Assembly: GCA_038317095.1 (NCBI GenBank) | Contig: JBBQBB010000001.1 | Location: 62,001 to 126,000, forward strand | Length of the DNA stretch: 64,000 nucleotides | Direction: 5' to 3' | Source of the DNA: JAGXTF01 sp038317095 | Lineage (GTDB): Bacteria > Bacteroidota > Bacteroidia > NS11-12g > UBA955 | Notes under the pieces: generated by a model | The model's database searches: none | Told to the model about the DNA's origin: nothing | The model's input: only the letters and a program-made list of their open reading frames with translations | Position numbers and translations under genes: made by a program | Shown: piece after piece, positions 34,880-44,023 of the stretch | Layout of the letters: each line of letters opens with the position of its first letter | Numbering within the stretch: the first letter of the stretch is position 1

Positions 34880-35860
34880 GGAACATCTGAAAAGTTAAAG
34901 CCGTTTTTCGGCAATAGTTTTCAAATTAGAGCCACAGACTCATTAACCCATATTGGAATTTATGCTTTTGATCAATTTTTAGTATGTTTGGATAAATCTG
35001 GCAAACTGAAATGGATGCACCGTGTAGATTCAATCGGGTTTAGTAATCAACAAAACACTTTGGCTGTTGCTAATAACGGTAATGTTTTTTGGGCAATTAA
35101 CTATTATAAATCTGGTGTAATTTTTGGACGGGTTATTACCGTTAACTTTCCTGGTTATGGTTACACTTATTTGGCAGTAATCAATAGAAACGGCAGTTTG
35201 TTAAAAGAATATTTTGCAGACACTGTGGGTGGTGGAAATGACAATATCATAAGGATTTTTAATTCGAATAGGTTAAAAGATATCGTTTTGTTAACAAATG
35301 GCAAAGATGAGAGTTTTAAGAAATGGCGGAATTTGCCTGATTCCGCCAAATATTTGAATGAATCTTCGACGGTTATCAGGTTGGATTCCAACGGAAAATT
35401 GATCCGATTTAACGGACTGCCTGCGTCTACCGATGCTGTGTGGTTAAACCATTATTATTTAAATTATGCTCTGGTAACCCGACAATTTTGCCCAACAACA
35501 TCTGTTCTGTCAATAAATGGTGCCAATATTAACAATATTGGTGGAAATGACTATGCGTTATGGTATGTTTCTACATTAAAGCCCCAAAAAGCTCAAATAA
35601 AGCATTTGCTAAACTGGCCAATCAGTATAGGTCCAAATCCAACTTATGGCAACGTTCAAATTTTTGGAATGAAGCCAAATTGTTTGGTTGAAATCACTCT
35701 ATTGAATATTTATGGCGATAGAGTACATTCAATTGTTGGATATTCGAACGAGGTTTCAAATTTGGAATTGTTATCACATTCACCTGGCTTGTATTTAGTG
35801 ATGATTAAATATATAGAAACTGGGGTCTTTAATACTTATAAATTGCAGGTAATAAAGTAG
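34874..35860 (+). pseudogene. T9SS type A cargo gene lacking its 5' end
   Basis: Open frame from just after a TAA at 34871-34873; a TTG at 34988 is the first possible start but lies inside the domain. The sequence ('IGIYAFDQFLVCLDKSGKLK', 'YLAVINRNGSLLKEYF') is a beta-propeller-like 'SBBP/delta-60' repeat protein, and it ends in a type A sorting domain ('SIGPNPTYGNVQIFG', 'VEITLLNIYGDRVHS', 'HSPGLYLVMIKY'). No signal peptide remains. The upstream half was probably removed by the event that placed or trimmed the IS630 copy. Confidence 0.75.
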
Positions 35861-35968
35861 AGGAGTTCCTGTAATAAAGAAATGGAATACTGTCATGGAA
35901 GCAAGTATTAATTTGATTTCTTCTTCCCAATTCAATTGTTTGCCGAGCCCAATTGGTTTAAAAAAGAA

Positions 35969-36292
35969 TTAAACCGGTCTTACCGGACTTCCAGTCCATT
36001 GTGTGTTCGACAATAGGTTTTCTCCTTTCATAACCAGAGACAATGCAGAAATCTGCACGTCATCGCCAATGATTGAATCATACAGAATGATAGAACGTGC
36101 ACCAACAGATGACCTAGCGCCAAAATTCACAGAGTCAATTTTCATAATTCTATCTTCAAACAAATGGGTTTGGGGTCCCCATTCATCATTCAGGGCAGCA
36201 TCATCGCCAATGGTTAACATACCGGGTTCTGTAATATCTGTTGTATCTAAAAAAATACGTTTGCCGGTGTTTACACTAAAATTTAGTAAATC
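35969..36292 (-). pseudogene. C-terminal fragment of an NRPS-terminal-domain (hexapeptide-repeat) gene
   Basis: The frame is open from a stop at 36293-36295 and encodes 'GKRIFLDTTDITEPGMLTIG', 'DDAALNDEWGPQTHLFEDRI', 'MKIDSVNFGARSSVGARSII' and 'SALSLVMKGENL', then 'SPVRPV' and stop. This is the left-handed beta-helix end of the 'non-ribosomal peptide synthetase terminal domain' family (Pls/PosA-like). Hundreds of upstream residues are missing. No start codon fits the family; it is a relic. Confidence 0.75.
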
Positions 36293-36347
36293 TTAACTGG
36301 TTTCAAATTGCGTGGTGTTGGAATTTAATTCAGGGAAGAGATTAGAA

Positions 36348-38093
36348 TTAATTTGCCAACTCCAATTGTGTATGGTACAATTCAGCATATTTGCCATTTT
36401 TCTGCATTAAACTCTCATGATTTCCTTCTTCAATTATTTCTCCTTTTTCTAATACAAGAATTTTATCTGCATTTTTTATAGTGCTGAGACGATGGGCTAT
36501 AACCAAAGATGTCCTTCCTTTCATTAACGTGGAAATCGCTTTTTGAATCAATTCCTCTGTTTCTGAATCAATACTGCTGGTGGCCTCATCCAATATAATT
36601 ACCGAAGGATTGAATGCCAATGCCCTAATAAATGATACCAATTGCCTTTGCCCTAGCGATAATGACATGCCTCTTTCCATCACATTGAATTCGAACTTCC
36701 CAGGTAAATTTTGAATAAATTCATAGGCTCCGATGGTTTTTGCAGCATTTTCAATGGCCTCACGGGTTATTTCGGGATCTCTAAGTCTAATATTGTCGGT
36801 AATACTGCCCGAGAACAAGAAGACATCTTGCAACACCATGGATATTTGTCTTCTAAGGTAAGCCAAATCATAGTCTTCTGCTTTGATGTCGTCTATCCAT
36901 ATTTCACCAGAAGTGTGCTCATAAAATCGGTTCACTAAATTCACCAATGTAGATTTTCCGCTGCCTGTGTGACCCACAATAGCAACGGTTTGACCAGCCT
37001 CAGCTATAAAACTTAAATTTCGAATCACGGGTTGGTTTTCGTTGTACCTAAAGCTTACATTTTTAAACTCAATTTTTCCTTTAATTTTATGTTCAGTTAA
37101 AGCACCAGATTTTTCCTTGTTTTCGTCATCATCTATCAATTTAAAGATTCTCTCTGCCGCTATCATTCCCATTTGAATGTTGTTAAATCTATCTGCAATC
37201 ATTCGGATGGGCCTAAAAAACAAATTGGTAAACATAATAAAAGCAGTCAATTCTCCAATTTTTACCGAATGGTTTAGCATCCCTTTGGTTCCATACCAAA
37301 CCAAAATAGCCAAAGTTGCCGCAACTATAAATTCTACCACCGGAAAAAATATGGCGTAATAATAAATACTCCTAATATTGGCATCTCTGTGCCTGGCGTT
37401 AATGGTGTTGAATTTTTTTTCTTCCGATTTTTGTCTGTTGAAAATTTGCACTACTTGCATACCTGTGATGTGCTCCTGTAAAAATGCATTCAATTTAGAA
37501 ACTTCAGTTCGTACATCTTGAAAGCTATCTCGCACTCCTTTTCTAAATCGGTTGGCAGCCCATACCAGCAAAGGCAGAACGCTTAACGATACCAAGGTTA
37601 ATTTCCAATTCATAACAAACATGAGAACCAAAATCACCACGATTTGAAACAAATCGCCTGCTATTGTAATTAAACCAGAAGCAAACAAATCTGCTATGGT
37701 TTCTATATCACTCACAGTGCGTGTAACAGCGGTTCCAACTGGTGTTTTGTCAAAAAAAGACAAGCGTAAACTTACCAAATGTTTGTATACATAATTTCGC
37801 ATTTGTAAAATCACATTTTGTCCTATATACTCTGCTAAATAGGTGTTTGCGAAGCCGAGAATGCTTTGCAGTATTAGCATTCCTAAAATAATTAGACTCC
37901 AAATACCAAGGCCGTGCAAATCCATTTTTACGATATAATTGTCAATAACATGCTGATAAAAACGGGGTTGCGCAGCTGCCAAAACGGATTGAACAATGGT
38001 GAGACAAACGGCCCAAATAAAAATAGACCGATAGGGTAGGGCTAAGCTAGTTATCCTTTTTAATAGTGATAGGTTAATTTTGGGTAATTTCAT
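36348..38093 (-). CDS. ABC exporter, fused permease and ATPase (MsbA-like)
   Basis: 581 residues from the ATG at 38093 (MKLPKINLSLLKRI); an upstream in-frame start at 38162 is less likely. Six membrane helices in the first ~320 residues, then the ATPase: Walker A 'VGHTGSGKSTLVNLVNRFY', signature 'LSLGQRQLVSFIRAL' (LSLGQ variant), Walker B 'VIILDEATSSID', H-loop 'IAHRLSTIKNADKI'. A homodimeric exporter of lipids or drugs; MsbA-like or multidrug by family. Confidence 0.9.
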   Translation of the reverse strand: MKLPKINLSLLKRITSLALPYRSIFIWAVCLTIVQSVLAAAQPRFYQHVIDNYIVKMDLHGLGIWSLIILGMLILQSILGFANTYLAEYIGQNVILQMRNYVYKHLVSLRLSFFDKTPVGTAVTRTVSDIETIADLFASGLITIAGDLFQIVVILVLMFVMNWKLTLVSLSVLPLLVWAANRFRKGVRDSFQDVRTEVSKLNAFLQEHITGMQVVQIFNRQKSEEKKFNTINARHRDANIRSIYYYAIFFPVVEFIVAATLAILVWYGTKGMLNHSVKIGELTAFIMFTNLFFRPIRMIADRFNNIQMGMIAAERIFKLIDDDENKEKSGALTEHKIKGKIEFKNVSFRYNENQPVIRNLSFIAEAGQTVAIVGHTGSGKSTLVNLVNRFYEHTSGEIWIDDIKAEDYDLAYLRRQISMVLQDVFLFSGSITDNIRLRDPEITREAIENAAKTIGAYEFIQNLPGKFEFNVMERGMSLSLGQRQLVSFIRALAFNPSVIILDEATSSIDSETEELIQKAISTLMKGRTSLVIAHRLSTIKNADKILVLEKGEIIEEGNHESLMQKNGKYAELYHTQLELAN

Positions 38094-38164
38094 TCGTTTT
38101 GGAAGGAGGTTCAAAAGTAAATCAAAACTATGTTGGGAATATAAATACTTACTTTTCCACAAAA

Positions 38165-38197
38165 TTTGTTACTCCTGCGAGGGTTTGCCTATAATTG
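38165..38197 (+). promoter_or_regulatory. Promoter of the deoxynucleoside kinase operon
   Basis: TTTG at 38165-38168, 21-base spacer, TATAATTG at 38190-38197 (one mismatch), four bases before ATG at 38202. Confidence 0.5.
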
Positions 38198-38201
38198 CAC
38201 C

Positions 38202-38819
38202 ATGGCCATGCACATAGCGATCGCCGGCAATATTGGAGCCGGTAAAACCACCCTCACAAACATCCTAGCAAAGCACTATGGATGGGACATGCAGTTGGAG
38301 GACATGGACGACAATCCTTACATCTCAGATTTTTATGAAGACATGCAACGTTGGAGTTTTAACCTGCAAGTTTTCTTCCTGAACTCCAGATGGAAGCACA
38401 TTCGTGAAATTAGAATTGGCGAAAAAACAGTAATACAAGACCGCACAATATATGAGGATGCTAATATTTTTGCGCCCAATTTGCATGCCATGGGTCTTAT
38501 GAGTACACGTGATTTTGAAACTTATTCCCGACTTTTCGAAAGTATAATTGAGCAAGTACAACCGCCAGATTTGCTAATATATCTCCGCGCTGGTATTCCG
38601 AAGTTGGTGCACCAAATTCAAATGCGCGGCCGAGACTTCGAAGATGCCATTCGTTTGGACTATCTAAAGCGCCTGAATGAACGATACGAAGCGTGGATCA
38701 ACGATTACAAAGGTCAAATGCTTATCTTTAATGTAGATGACCTAAACTTTGAAGAAAATCCTGAGCATGCTGCTTTGGTTATACAACAAGTTGAAAGCAC
38801 CTTAAACGGGCTTTTCTAA
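38202..38819 (+). CDS. Deoxynucleoside kinase (dGK/dAK type)
   Basis: 205 residues. P-loop at the very N-terminus ('IAIAGNIGAGKTTLTNILAK'), 'LEDMDDNPYISDFYEDMQRW' and 'QDRTIYEDANIFAPNLH' (substrate DRS/ED motif) match bacterial deoxyadenosine/deoxyguanosine kinases of the salvage pathway; 'QMRGRDFEDAIRLDYLKRLN' is the lid. The start chosen is the ATG at 38202. Overlaps the following gene by one base. Confidence 0.92.
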   Translation: MAMHIAIAGNIGAGKTTLTNILAKHYGWDMQLEDMDDNPYISDFYEDMQRWSFNLQVFFLNSRWKHIREIRIGEKTVIQDRTIYEDANIFAPNLHAMGLMSTRDFETYSRLFESIIEQVQPPDLLIYLRAGIPKLVHQIQMRGRDFEDAIRLDYLKRLNERYEAWINDYKGQMLIFNVDDLNFEENPEHAALVIQQVESTLNGLF

Positions 38820-39241
38820 TGCATTTAAATACAACAATTTATTCTTCACGTTTGGCCGTCAGGCCAGATGACATTGACATGTTTAACCATGTCCATTCTT
38901 CAAGGTATATGGACTATGTTTTGGCCGCCCGGTTCGACCAAATGGGACGCTGCTACAATTGCAGCATGCAAGAGTTTTTAGATGAAGGTCTAGGGTGGGT
39001 TTTGGTTTCTACAGAAATGCATTTTAAACGTCCTTTAAAATTGGGCGATTCTTTTGATGTAGAAACCCATTTAAAAGAATTTGAAAAGAAAATAGCGTGG
39101 GTGCTTTTTGATATTAAACATGCCGTTACCGGTAAAAGCTGCTGCAGCGGTTGGGCCAAATATACCATGATAGATTTGCAAACCACAAAGCCTGTCGAAA
39201 TTCCGGATTGGGTTTTAGAGAGATATTCTTTGGAGGATTAA
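38819..39241 (+). CDS. Acyl-CoA thioesterase, 4HBT family
   Basis: 140 residues with a hot-dog fold signature: 'VRPDDIDMFNHVHSSRYMDY' (the D..NHV..Y.R.. pattern), 'LKLGDSFDVETHLKEFEK', 'SGWAKYTMIDLQT'. These YbgC-like enzymes hydrolyse acyl-CoA. TAATG overlap with the kinase gene means the two are translated together. Confidence 0.88.
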   Translation: MHLNTTIYSSRLAVRPDDIDMFNHVHSSRYMDYVLAARFDQMGRCYNCSMQEFLDEGLGWVLVSTEMHFKRPLKLGDSFDVETHLKEFEKKIAWVLFDIKHAVTGKSCCSGWAKYTMIDLQTTKPVEIPDWVLERYSLED

Positions 39242-39423
39242 TCGCGCTTTTTATCATGTTGGTTTTTTGAAAAAGAACTGCTTTTGAATGCAACGTTGTT
39301 CAATTTTCCAAGCAGGCACAAAGTATGACCATTAATTATGTCACCCATTCTTGGTTTTGATTTTATCCATATTGTTGCTTTTACTATCACTTCATCCCTT
39401 CGGGATTGTGTTTTTGATGCCAT
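39238..39423 (-). CDS. Short basic ORF of doubtful reality
   Basis: 61 codons from an ATG; Lys/Ser-rich, no recognisable domain. It overlaps the end of the thioesterase gene by four bases. The rest of the gap (39424-39583) holds nothing visible. Confidence 0.2.
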   Translation of the reverse strand: MASKTQSRRDEVIVKATIWIKSKPRMGDIINGHTLCLLGKLNNVAFKSSSFSKNQHDKKRD

Positions 39424-39583
39424 ATTAAGCCCATATTTTACAGCAGAATCTATTTGCGAATTCTAAAATAAATTTAGTTTATTTTCGGTTTATTTTGGCG
39501 GTATAATTTGTTGTAATTTTCAAAATTGGGCTAACATCTGTTGTGGTTATAAAATGCCATTTGACAAGTTCAAATTCTTGCGC

Positions 39584-40111
39584 TTATTGAGCCGTAATTG
39601 CATCAAACTCTCTAAAGCTTCCTACTACTGCAAGTCCGGTTACTTTTTTTGCATTGCCTTTGGTTTTGATTTTTCTGGCTATTTGATTCAGGGTTGAACC
39701 GCTACCTACAGCATCGTCAATCAACAATAAATGCTTGTATTTAATATTTTCGGAAATGGCAAAAGTGTTTTCTGCATTGGTTATTCTTTCTTCAATTTTA
39801 TGTAACGATTTTTGTGGAACAGGAATAATTCCTGAAATTTTTTGAATCCGAATTTTGGGCAAATTGATTTTTAAATGGGTTTCAATGTATTTCATAATTT
39901 GTACCTCTCGTCGGATAGTTGGAGGCACAGACCCTACCGCATCGTATTTCCCTGTAGCAATCAATGTTTCCATTTTTGCCTTAATTTCATCCTTTAAAAT
40001 CTTCATTAAAAACTTGTTCTGACCTTGCTTTGCAAAGTGTAGCAATGTTCCTAGGCGTGTTTTTTCAAAGTGTTCCATAGTATAAAAATCAAGGTAGTAA
40101 AGATCATTCAT
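39584..40111 (-). CDS. Phosphoribosyltransferase (ComF-like)
   Basis: 175 residues from the ATG at 40111, chosen because it forms an ATGA overlap with the upstream stop; an ATG at 40153 is in frame but lies inside the preceding gene. The PRPP loop is clear at about 128-142 ('LLLIDDAVGSGSTLN'). 'PVPQKSLHKIEERITNAENT' resembles the ComF/GntX 'VP....R...R..N' region. No zinc ribbon. Role unknown; the partner is a winged-helix protein. Confidence 0.75.
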   Translation of the reverse strand: MNDLYYLDFYTMEHFEKTRLGTLLHFAKQGQNKFLMKILKDEIKAKMETLIATGKYDAVGSVPPTIRREVQIMKYIETHLKINLPKIRIQKISGIIPVPQKSLHKIEERITNAENTFAISENIKYKHLLLIDDAVGSGSTLNQIARKIKTKGNAKKVTGLAVVGSFREFDAITAQ

Positions 40112-40629
40112 GTGGATTTCATGATGACCTTTGGTGTTCTTTGATTTTTCCATGCGGAAATAAGCCCATCTTTGTTTTGGTATTTTTGGTATTTTTTTAA
40201 CGTTTTAATATATTCATCCGCTGTTTTCATAAAAGGAAGTTGACGCTGTTTGCACCAGTGTGAAAATGCCTCAATACCTGTAAGTATGTCACCACTTTCT
40301 GTGTTTTGCAGAAAATGGTGTTGGAGAAAATCAATTTCTTGTCCTTTTAACGTGTTTGTGATATTGGGCTCACTTATTGATTCACCCTTTAGTCTATAAA
40401 TTGTTTTCGATGCTCGGCCAAATTTCTCAACCATGCTAGATTCCAACAATTGATTCAATGCTGCATGAATGGCTTGCTTGGAATGATTGAGTATGTCTAC
40501 TGGTTCTTTTACGGACAAATCTCCGTTGATTTTGAGTTCAATTAATATTCTATCTCTGATTTTTATCTCAAATGAACAATACAGCAGAGATAGGACTAAA
40601 ATTATAAAAACAAGTCTATTGACAGTCAA
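40108..40629 (-). CDS. Winged-helix DNA-binding protein paired with a phosphoribosyltransferase
   Basis: Up to 173 residues. The only NUG start in frame is a TTG at 40629 inside a palindrome, giving an N-terminal hydrophobic stretch that is probably not real; the folded part begins near 'IKIRDRILIELKINGDLSVK'. A winged HTH follows ('HSKQAIHAALNQLLESSMVE', 'FGRASKTIYRL'). The C-terminal half ('GIEAFSHWCKQRQLPFMKTA') is unfamiliar. The stop overlaps the phosphoribosyltransferase ATG (ATGA). Probably the regulator of the pair, but it could also be an effector subunit. Confidence 0.65.
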   Translation of the reverse strand: MTVNRLVFIILVLSLLYCSFEIKIRDRILIELKINGDLSVKEPVDILNHSKQAIHAALNQLLESSMVEKFGRASKTIYRLKGESISEPNITNTLKGQEIDFLQHHFLQNTESGDILTGIEAFSHWCKQRQLPFMKTADEYIKTLKKYQKYQNKDGLISAWKNQRTPKVIMKST

Positions 40630-40632
40630 TAG
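40616..40632. promoter_or_regulatory. Perfect 17-bp palindrome, candidate operator of the HTH/phosphoribosyltransferase pair
   Basis: CTATTGAC-A-GTCAATAG (8+1+8), followed by a partial repeat of the right arm, GTCAATA, at 40633-40638. It covers the supposed TTG start at 40629, so it fits an operator upstream of a later start. Confidence 0.6.
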
Positions 40633-40695
40633 TCAATAAAACCAGTTATTCTTGCGCGCTTGCCAAATGCTGAATACACTATGAAACAAACTACT

Positions 40696-40703
40696 TATCT
40701 TTG
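40696..40703 (+). promoter_or_regulatory. -7 box TATCTTTG of the BatA-like operon
   Basis: Perfect TAnnTTTG ending six bases before the ATG at 40710; no clear -33 element. Confidence 0.45.
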
Positions 40704-40709
40704 CTCCCC

Positions 40710-42743
40710 ATGCATTTCTTATATCCGGTTTTTCTTTCTGCATTGGCTGTTTTGCTGATTCCGGTTGTCATTCACTTGTTTCATTTTCGCAGGTTTAAAA
40801 CAGTCATGTTTAGCAATGTGAAATTTCTGAAAGCGGTAGAAACAGAAAGGAAAAATAGAAATAGACTCAAGCACTTATTGGTTTTATCTGCGCGCTGCTT
40901 GGCATTCGCGTCTTTGGTTTTTGCATTTGCAATTCCAGGTTGCGGAGAAAAAAAGCGGGTAAATGGGAAAGCCGCTGTTTGTATATTTATCGACAATTCT
41001 TTCAGTATGGACCACAGAAACGGCAAAGGGATTCTGTTAGAAACTGCAAAGCAGAAAGCACGAGAAATTGTAAGCTCACTGGGTGGCCAATCGGAATTTC
41101 AAATTTTAAGTTGTGAACCCAATTTAGGGTCAACTACTTTTGTTAGCCCTAGCGATGCCATTCGCAAAATTGATGACATTCAAGTTTCGCCGCGAAGTCC
41201 TTCTTTGGGTAAAATTTGGAAACAAATGCATGAAGCCTTGCAGTCGGTTCCAAATGAAAATAGACAAGGCTTCTTAATTTCAGATTTTCAAACAAGTTTC
41301 ATGCGCGAAATGCCAAACAACCCGCCAGAAAGCGAATTGGATATCCGGTTTGTACAATTAGAAAATATAGACCGCAAAAATCTATCCGTAGATTCTGCAT
41401 GGCTCGAGAATCCTTTTGCGATGGCGGGTGAAAAAACCAATATTAAATTTAAAATTAGCAATTTTTCCAACGAAAAAATTGTCGACTTAAATGTTCGCCT
41501 ACTTATCGATAATAATTTAGGAGGGGTTGCCAAATTGGAAATACAACCGCAAGGAAATACAGAAGCAACCATTGGTTTTGTGATGCCAAAAATAAATATA
41601 AATAGAGGTATTTTGGAAATTGATGATCCTGAAAACACATTTGACAACAGACTTTTTTTTAGTTTACAACCCCAAGGCGATTTGCAAGTGTATTTCACCG
41701 GCAACAATAGCTATTTAGAAAAAGCACTGAATACCAATTCGTTTTTTAAAATATCCAAAGAAATCAATTCAATGGCTTCGGTTTATTACCTTAGCGATAG
41801 CAAAGGCGTAGAAGTTACGGAAGCCTCAAAGTTGTCTGCTTTTGTAGAAAATGGGGGTCGACTTGTGGTGATTCCATCCGCAGTTTTGCCCAAAGATGCT
41901 TTTGCTGGGCTGGAAACAATTTTTGGTTTACCTCAGATTAAAGAGGTTAAAAAAGGGCGAATCAAAATTGATAAAAAAGGATTAAACCATGTTTTCTTCA
42001 ATCAGGTGTTTAGCGGAATTCCGCAAAATATGGAAATGCCCATGATCTATCAATATTATAGTACAGGGGGAAGTTTGGGCAACGGAGATGCTGTATTGGC
42101 GCTTGAGAATGGAGATCCGTTTTTGATCCGGGTTCGTTTCGGGAAAGGGTACTTGTATTTTTTTACAAGCGCTTTTGAAACAAGTCAGAGTAATTTTGTG
42201 CAGTCGGCGTTGTTTTTGCCAGTGACTGCCAATTGTGCTTTTAATTATGAACAAACAGGAAGCTTATTTGGCTTAACCGCTTCTAATAAGGGGTATTTGT
42301 TAAAAAATAAATTTAAAATTGGAGAAAGCAACCTTTTACTAACGGGAGATAAGGGAGAATTCAATCCAGAAGTTCAAAATGGAGTTGCTGGCCAGGAGTT
42401 GTTTCTTGGCTCATGGCTAAAAGAAGCAGGTTTTTATTTGTTATCTGATAAAAACAATGCAAATAGCAAAGAATTAATATCCTTAAATTACCCCAGAACT
42501 GAAAGCAATCCGGCAACTGCGAATGGGGATATGATTGAAAATTTCGAACAAAAAACGGGTGCCAAACAAATCAGTGAAAACAAAACGGGTTTTGCGTTGC
42601 AACAAGTATCTACAGATAATCGCCTTTGGCGCTTGTTTATCTGGCTTGCTGCCGCTTTTTTCGCAGTTGAAGTTTTGTTACTGGTGTTTTGGGATCAGGT
42701 TTCAACCAAATTGTCTAGCAAAACAAAGCATTTAGTCCTATGA
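40710..42743 (+). CDS. BatA-domain membrane protein with a von Willebrand A-like region
   Basis: 677 residues from the ATG at 40710. N-terminal BatA double-helix domain ('LYPVFLSALAVLLIPVVIHL', then 'FRRFKTVMFSNVKFLKAVE' and a second helix 'LVLSARCLAFASLVFAFAIP'). A vWA-like MIDAS start 'VCIFIDNSFSMDHRNGKG' (DxSxS form) follows, and one C-terminal helix ('LFIWLAAAFFAVEVLLLVFW'). The large middle is periplasmic. First of three ATGA-overlapping genes. Confidence 0.88.
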   Translation: MHFLYPVFLSALAVLLIPVVIHLFHFRRFKTVMFSNVKFLKAVETERKNRNRLKHLLVLSARCLAFASLVFAFAIPGCGEKKRVNGKAAVCIFIDNSFSMDHRNGKGILLETAKQKAREIVSSLGGQSEFQILSCEPNLGSTTFVSPSDAIRKIDDIQVSPRSPSLGKIWKQMHEALQSVPNENRQGFLISDFQTSFMREMPNNPPESELDIRFVQLENIDRKNLSVDSAWLENPFAMAGEKTNIKFKISNFSNEKIVDLNVRLLIDNNLGGVAKLEIQPQGNTEATIGFVMPKININRGILEIDDPENTFDNRLFFSLQPQGDLQVYFTGNNSYLEKALNTNSFFKISKEINSMASVYYLSDSKGVEVTEASKLSAFVENGGRLVVIPSAVLPKDAFAGLETIFGLPQIKEVKKGRIKIDKKGLNHVFFNQVFSGIPQNMEMPMIYQYYSTGGSLGNGDAVLALENGDPFLIRVRFGKGYLYFFTSAFETSQSNFVQSALFLPVTANCAFNYEQTGSLFGLTASNKGYLLKNKFKIGESNLLLTGDKGEFNPEVQNGVAGQELFLGSWLKEAGFYLLSDKNNANSKELISLNYPRTESNPATANGDMIENFEQKTGAKQISENKTGFALQQVSTDNRLWRLFIWLAAAFFAVEVLLLVFWDQVSTKLSSKTKHLVL

Positions 42744-44023
42744 GCACTATACTTTTAAGAGATATTACCATTGCTGACCCGCACAGCCAGCATAATGGCA
42801 AAACAACAAATGTTTTACTTGAAGGAGGAACCGTTCTTTCAATCGGTACCGAAAATTTCACTGCAGACGAAGATATCCAGTGCGCTGGTTATTTTATTTC
42901 CCCAGGTTGGACCGATACGCTTGCCTTTTGTGGCGAGCCAGGAGAAGAATGGAAAGAAACAATTGCATCGTTGGCTGAAACAGGTTCTGCGGGTGGTTTT
43001 ACTAGAATTGCCGCCATGTGTGGAGTTCACCCTTTGCCAGATTCCGCTGCTTCGGTGCATTCTGTAAAACAAAAAGGCAAAAATGTTCAAGCAGAAATTC
43101 TTCCCATTGGTGCCATAACCCTTGGTTGTGAAGGCAAGGAGATGGCCGAAATATTTGATATGCAATCTGCAGGTGCCGTTGCTTTTTTTGATGGAGATCA
43201 TGCACTCTCTCAAAATGGCATCAAAAGCAGGGTTTTGGATTATGCGAACAATTGTCAAGCACCCGTTTATTTGTATCCGTGCGACGCCAGTTTATCTGAG
43301 GGTGGTAGCATGCACGAGGGAATTGAAAGCACAAAGTTGGGTTTAAAGGGAATTCCTTCCATTAGTGAAATTAGCGCACTTCAATCAGATATTTCCTTAG
43401 GCAAATGGTTAAATGTGCCTTTGCATGTGGTTAGAATTAGTTGTGCTAAAAGCGTTGAACTGATTAGACAAGCCAAATTGGAAGGGCTGCAGATTTTTGC
43501 CTCCGTTCCAGTCATGAATTTGCTTTTTACAGACAAAGATTTAGCCGAATTTAATGAGAATTTCAAAGTGCTTCCGCCGCTGCGGACTGAATTGGATAGA
43601 ATTGCTTTAATCAGCGGGGTTCTGGACGGAACCATAGATGCAGTTTGTAGCAACCACGTGCCTCAAGATAGCGAAAGCAAAGACGTTGAATTTGATTATT
43701 CTGCAAATGGTGCCGCTACAATTCAATCTGTTTTTTCAGGGATTTTGGAAGCCACTAAAACACAAGATCCCACATTTGTTGCGGAATTGTTGGCCTATAG
43801 ATCTGCAAAAATGCTCAATCTACCTGTTTCGCCAATTGAAGTGAATCATTCTGGCAGTTACACATTATTCACATTGAAAAATTCAAGTATATTTATAAAC
43901 AGCACCAGCAAAAGTAGAAACAATCCATTCGAAGGTAAATCTATGGTGGGATCAATTTTAGGAACCATTCACGATGGAAAATTTCAAACACAGTTGCAAT
44001 CAGGAGGTTCAAATAATAGATGA
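42740..44023 (+). CDS. Dihydroorotase-like amidohydrolase, probably non-catalytic
   Basis: 427 residues, class I DHOase fold. The usual motif DxHxHxRxPG is replaced by 'GWTDTLAFCGEPGEE', the 'MPNT' loop by 'AAMCGVHP', the zinc His of strand 6 by 'HVVRISCA', and the final 'TDHAPH' by 'SNHVPQ'. So the metal ligands are mostly lost while 'ETGSAGGFT' and 'ALISGVLDGTIDAVCSNH' keep the fold. Similar pseudo-DHOases exist (PyrC'), where they scaffold aspartate transcarbamoylase. ATGA overlap at both ends. Confidence 0.8.
   Translation: MSTILLRDITIADPHSQHNGKTTNVLLEGGTVLSIGTENFTADEDIQCAGYFISPGWTDTLAFCGEPGEEWKETIASLAETGSAGGFTRIAAMCGVHPLPDSAASVHSVKQKGKNVQAEILPIGAITLGCEGKEMAEIFDMQSAGAVAFFDGDHALSQNGIKSRVLDYANNCQAPVYLYPCDASLSEGGSMHEGIESTKLGLKGIPSISEISALQSDISLGKWLNVPLHVVRISCAKSVELIRQAKLEGLQIFASVPVMNLLFTDKDLAEFNENFKVLPPLRTELDRIALISGVLDGTIDAVCSNHVPQDSESKDVEFDYSANGAATIQSVFSGILEATKTQDPTFVAELLAYRSAKMLNLPVSPIEVNHSGSYTLFTLKNSSIFINSTSKSRNNPFEGKSMVGSILGTIHDGKFQTQLQSGGSNNR

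Larger units (their letters stand above)
34088..34891 (-). mobile_element. IS630-family insertion sequence, truncated at its transposase 5' end
   Basis: Contains the complete DDE half of an IS630/Tc1-like transposase and only the middle of the preceding ORF; the N-terminal HTH and the upstream terminal inverted repeat are missing. The limits are approximate. The missing side abuts a T9SS gene that is itself truncated. Confidence 0.75.

Noticed and set aside
39584..40632. The HTH/phosphoribosyltransferase pair as a retron
   Set aside because: No reverse transcriptase or msr/msd-like structure within the surrounding several kilobases.
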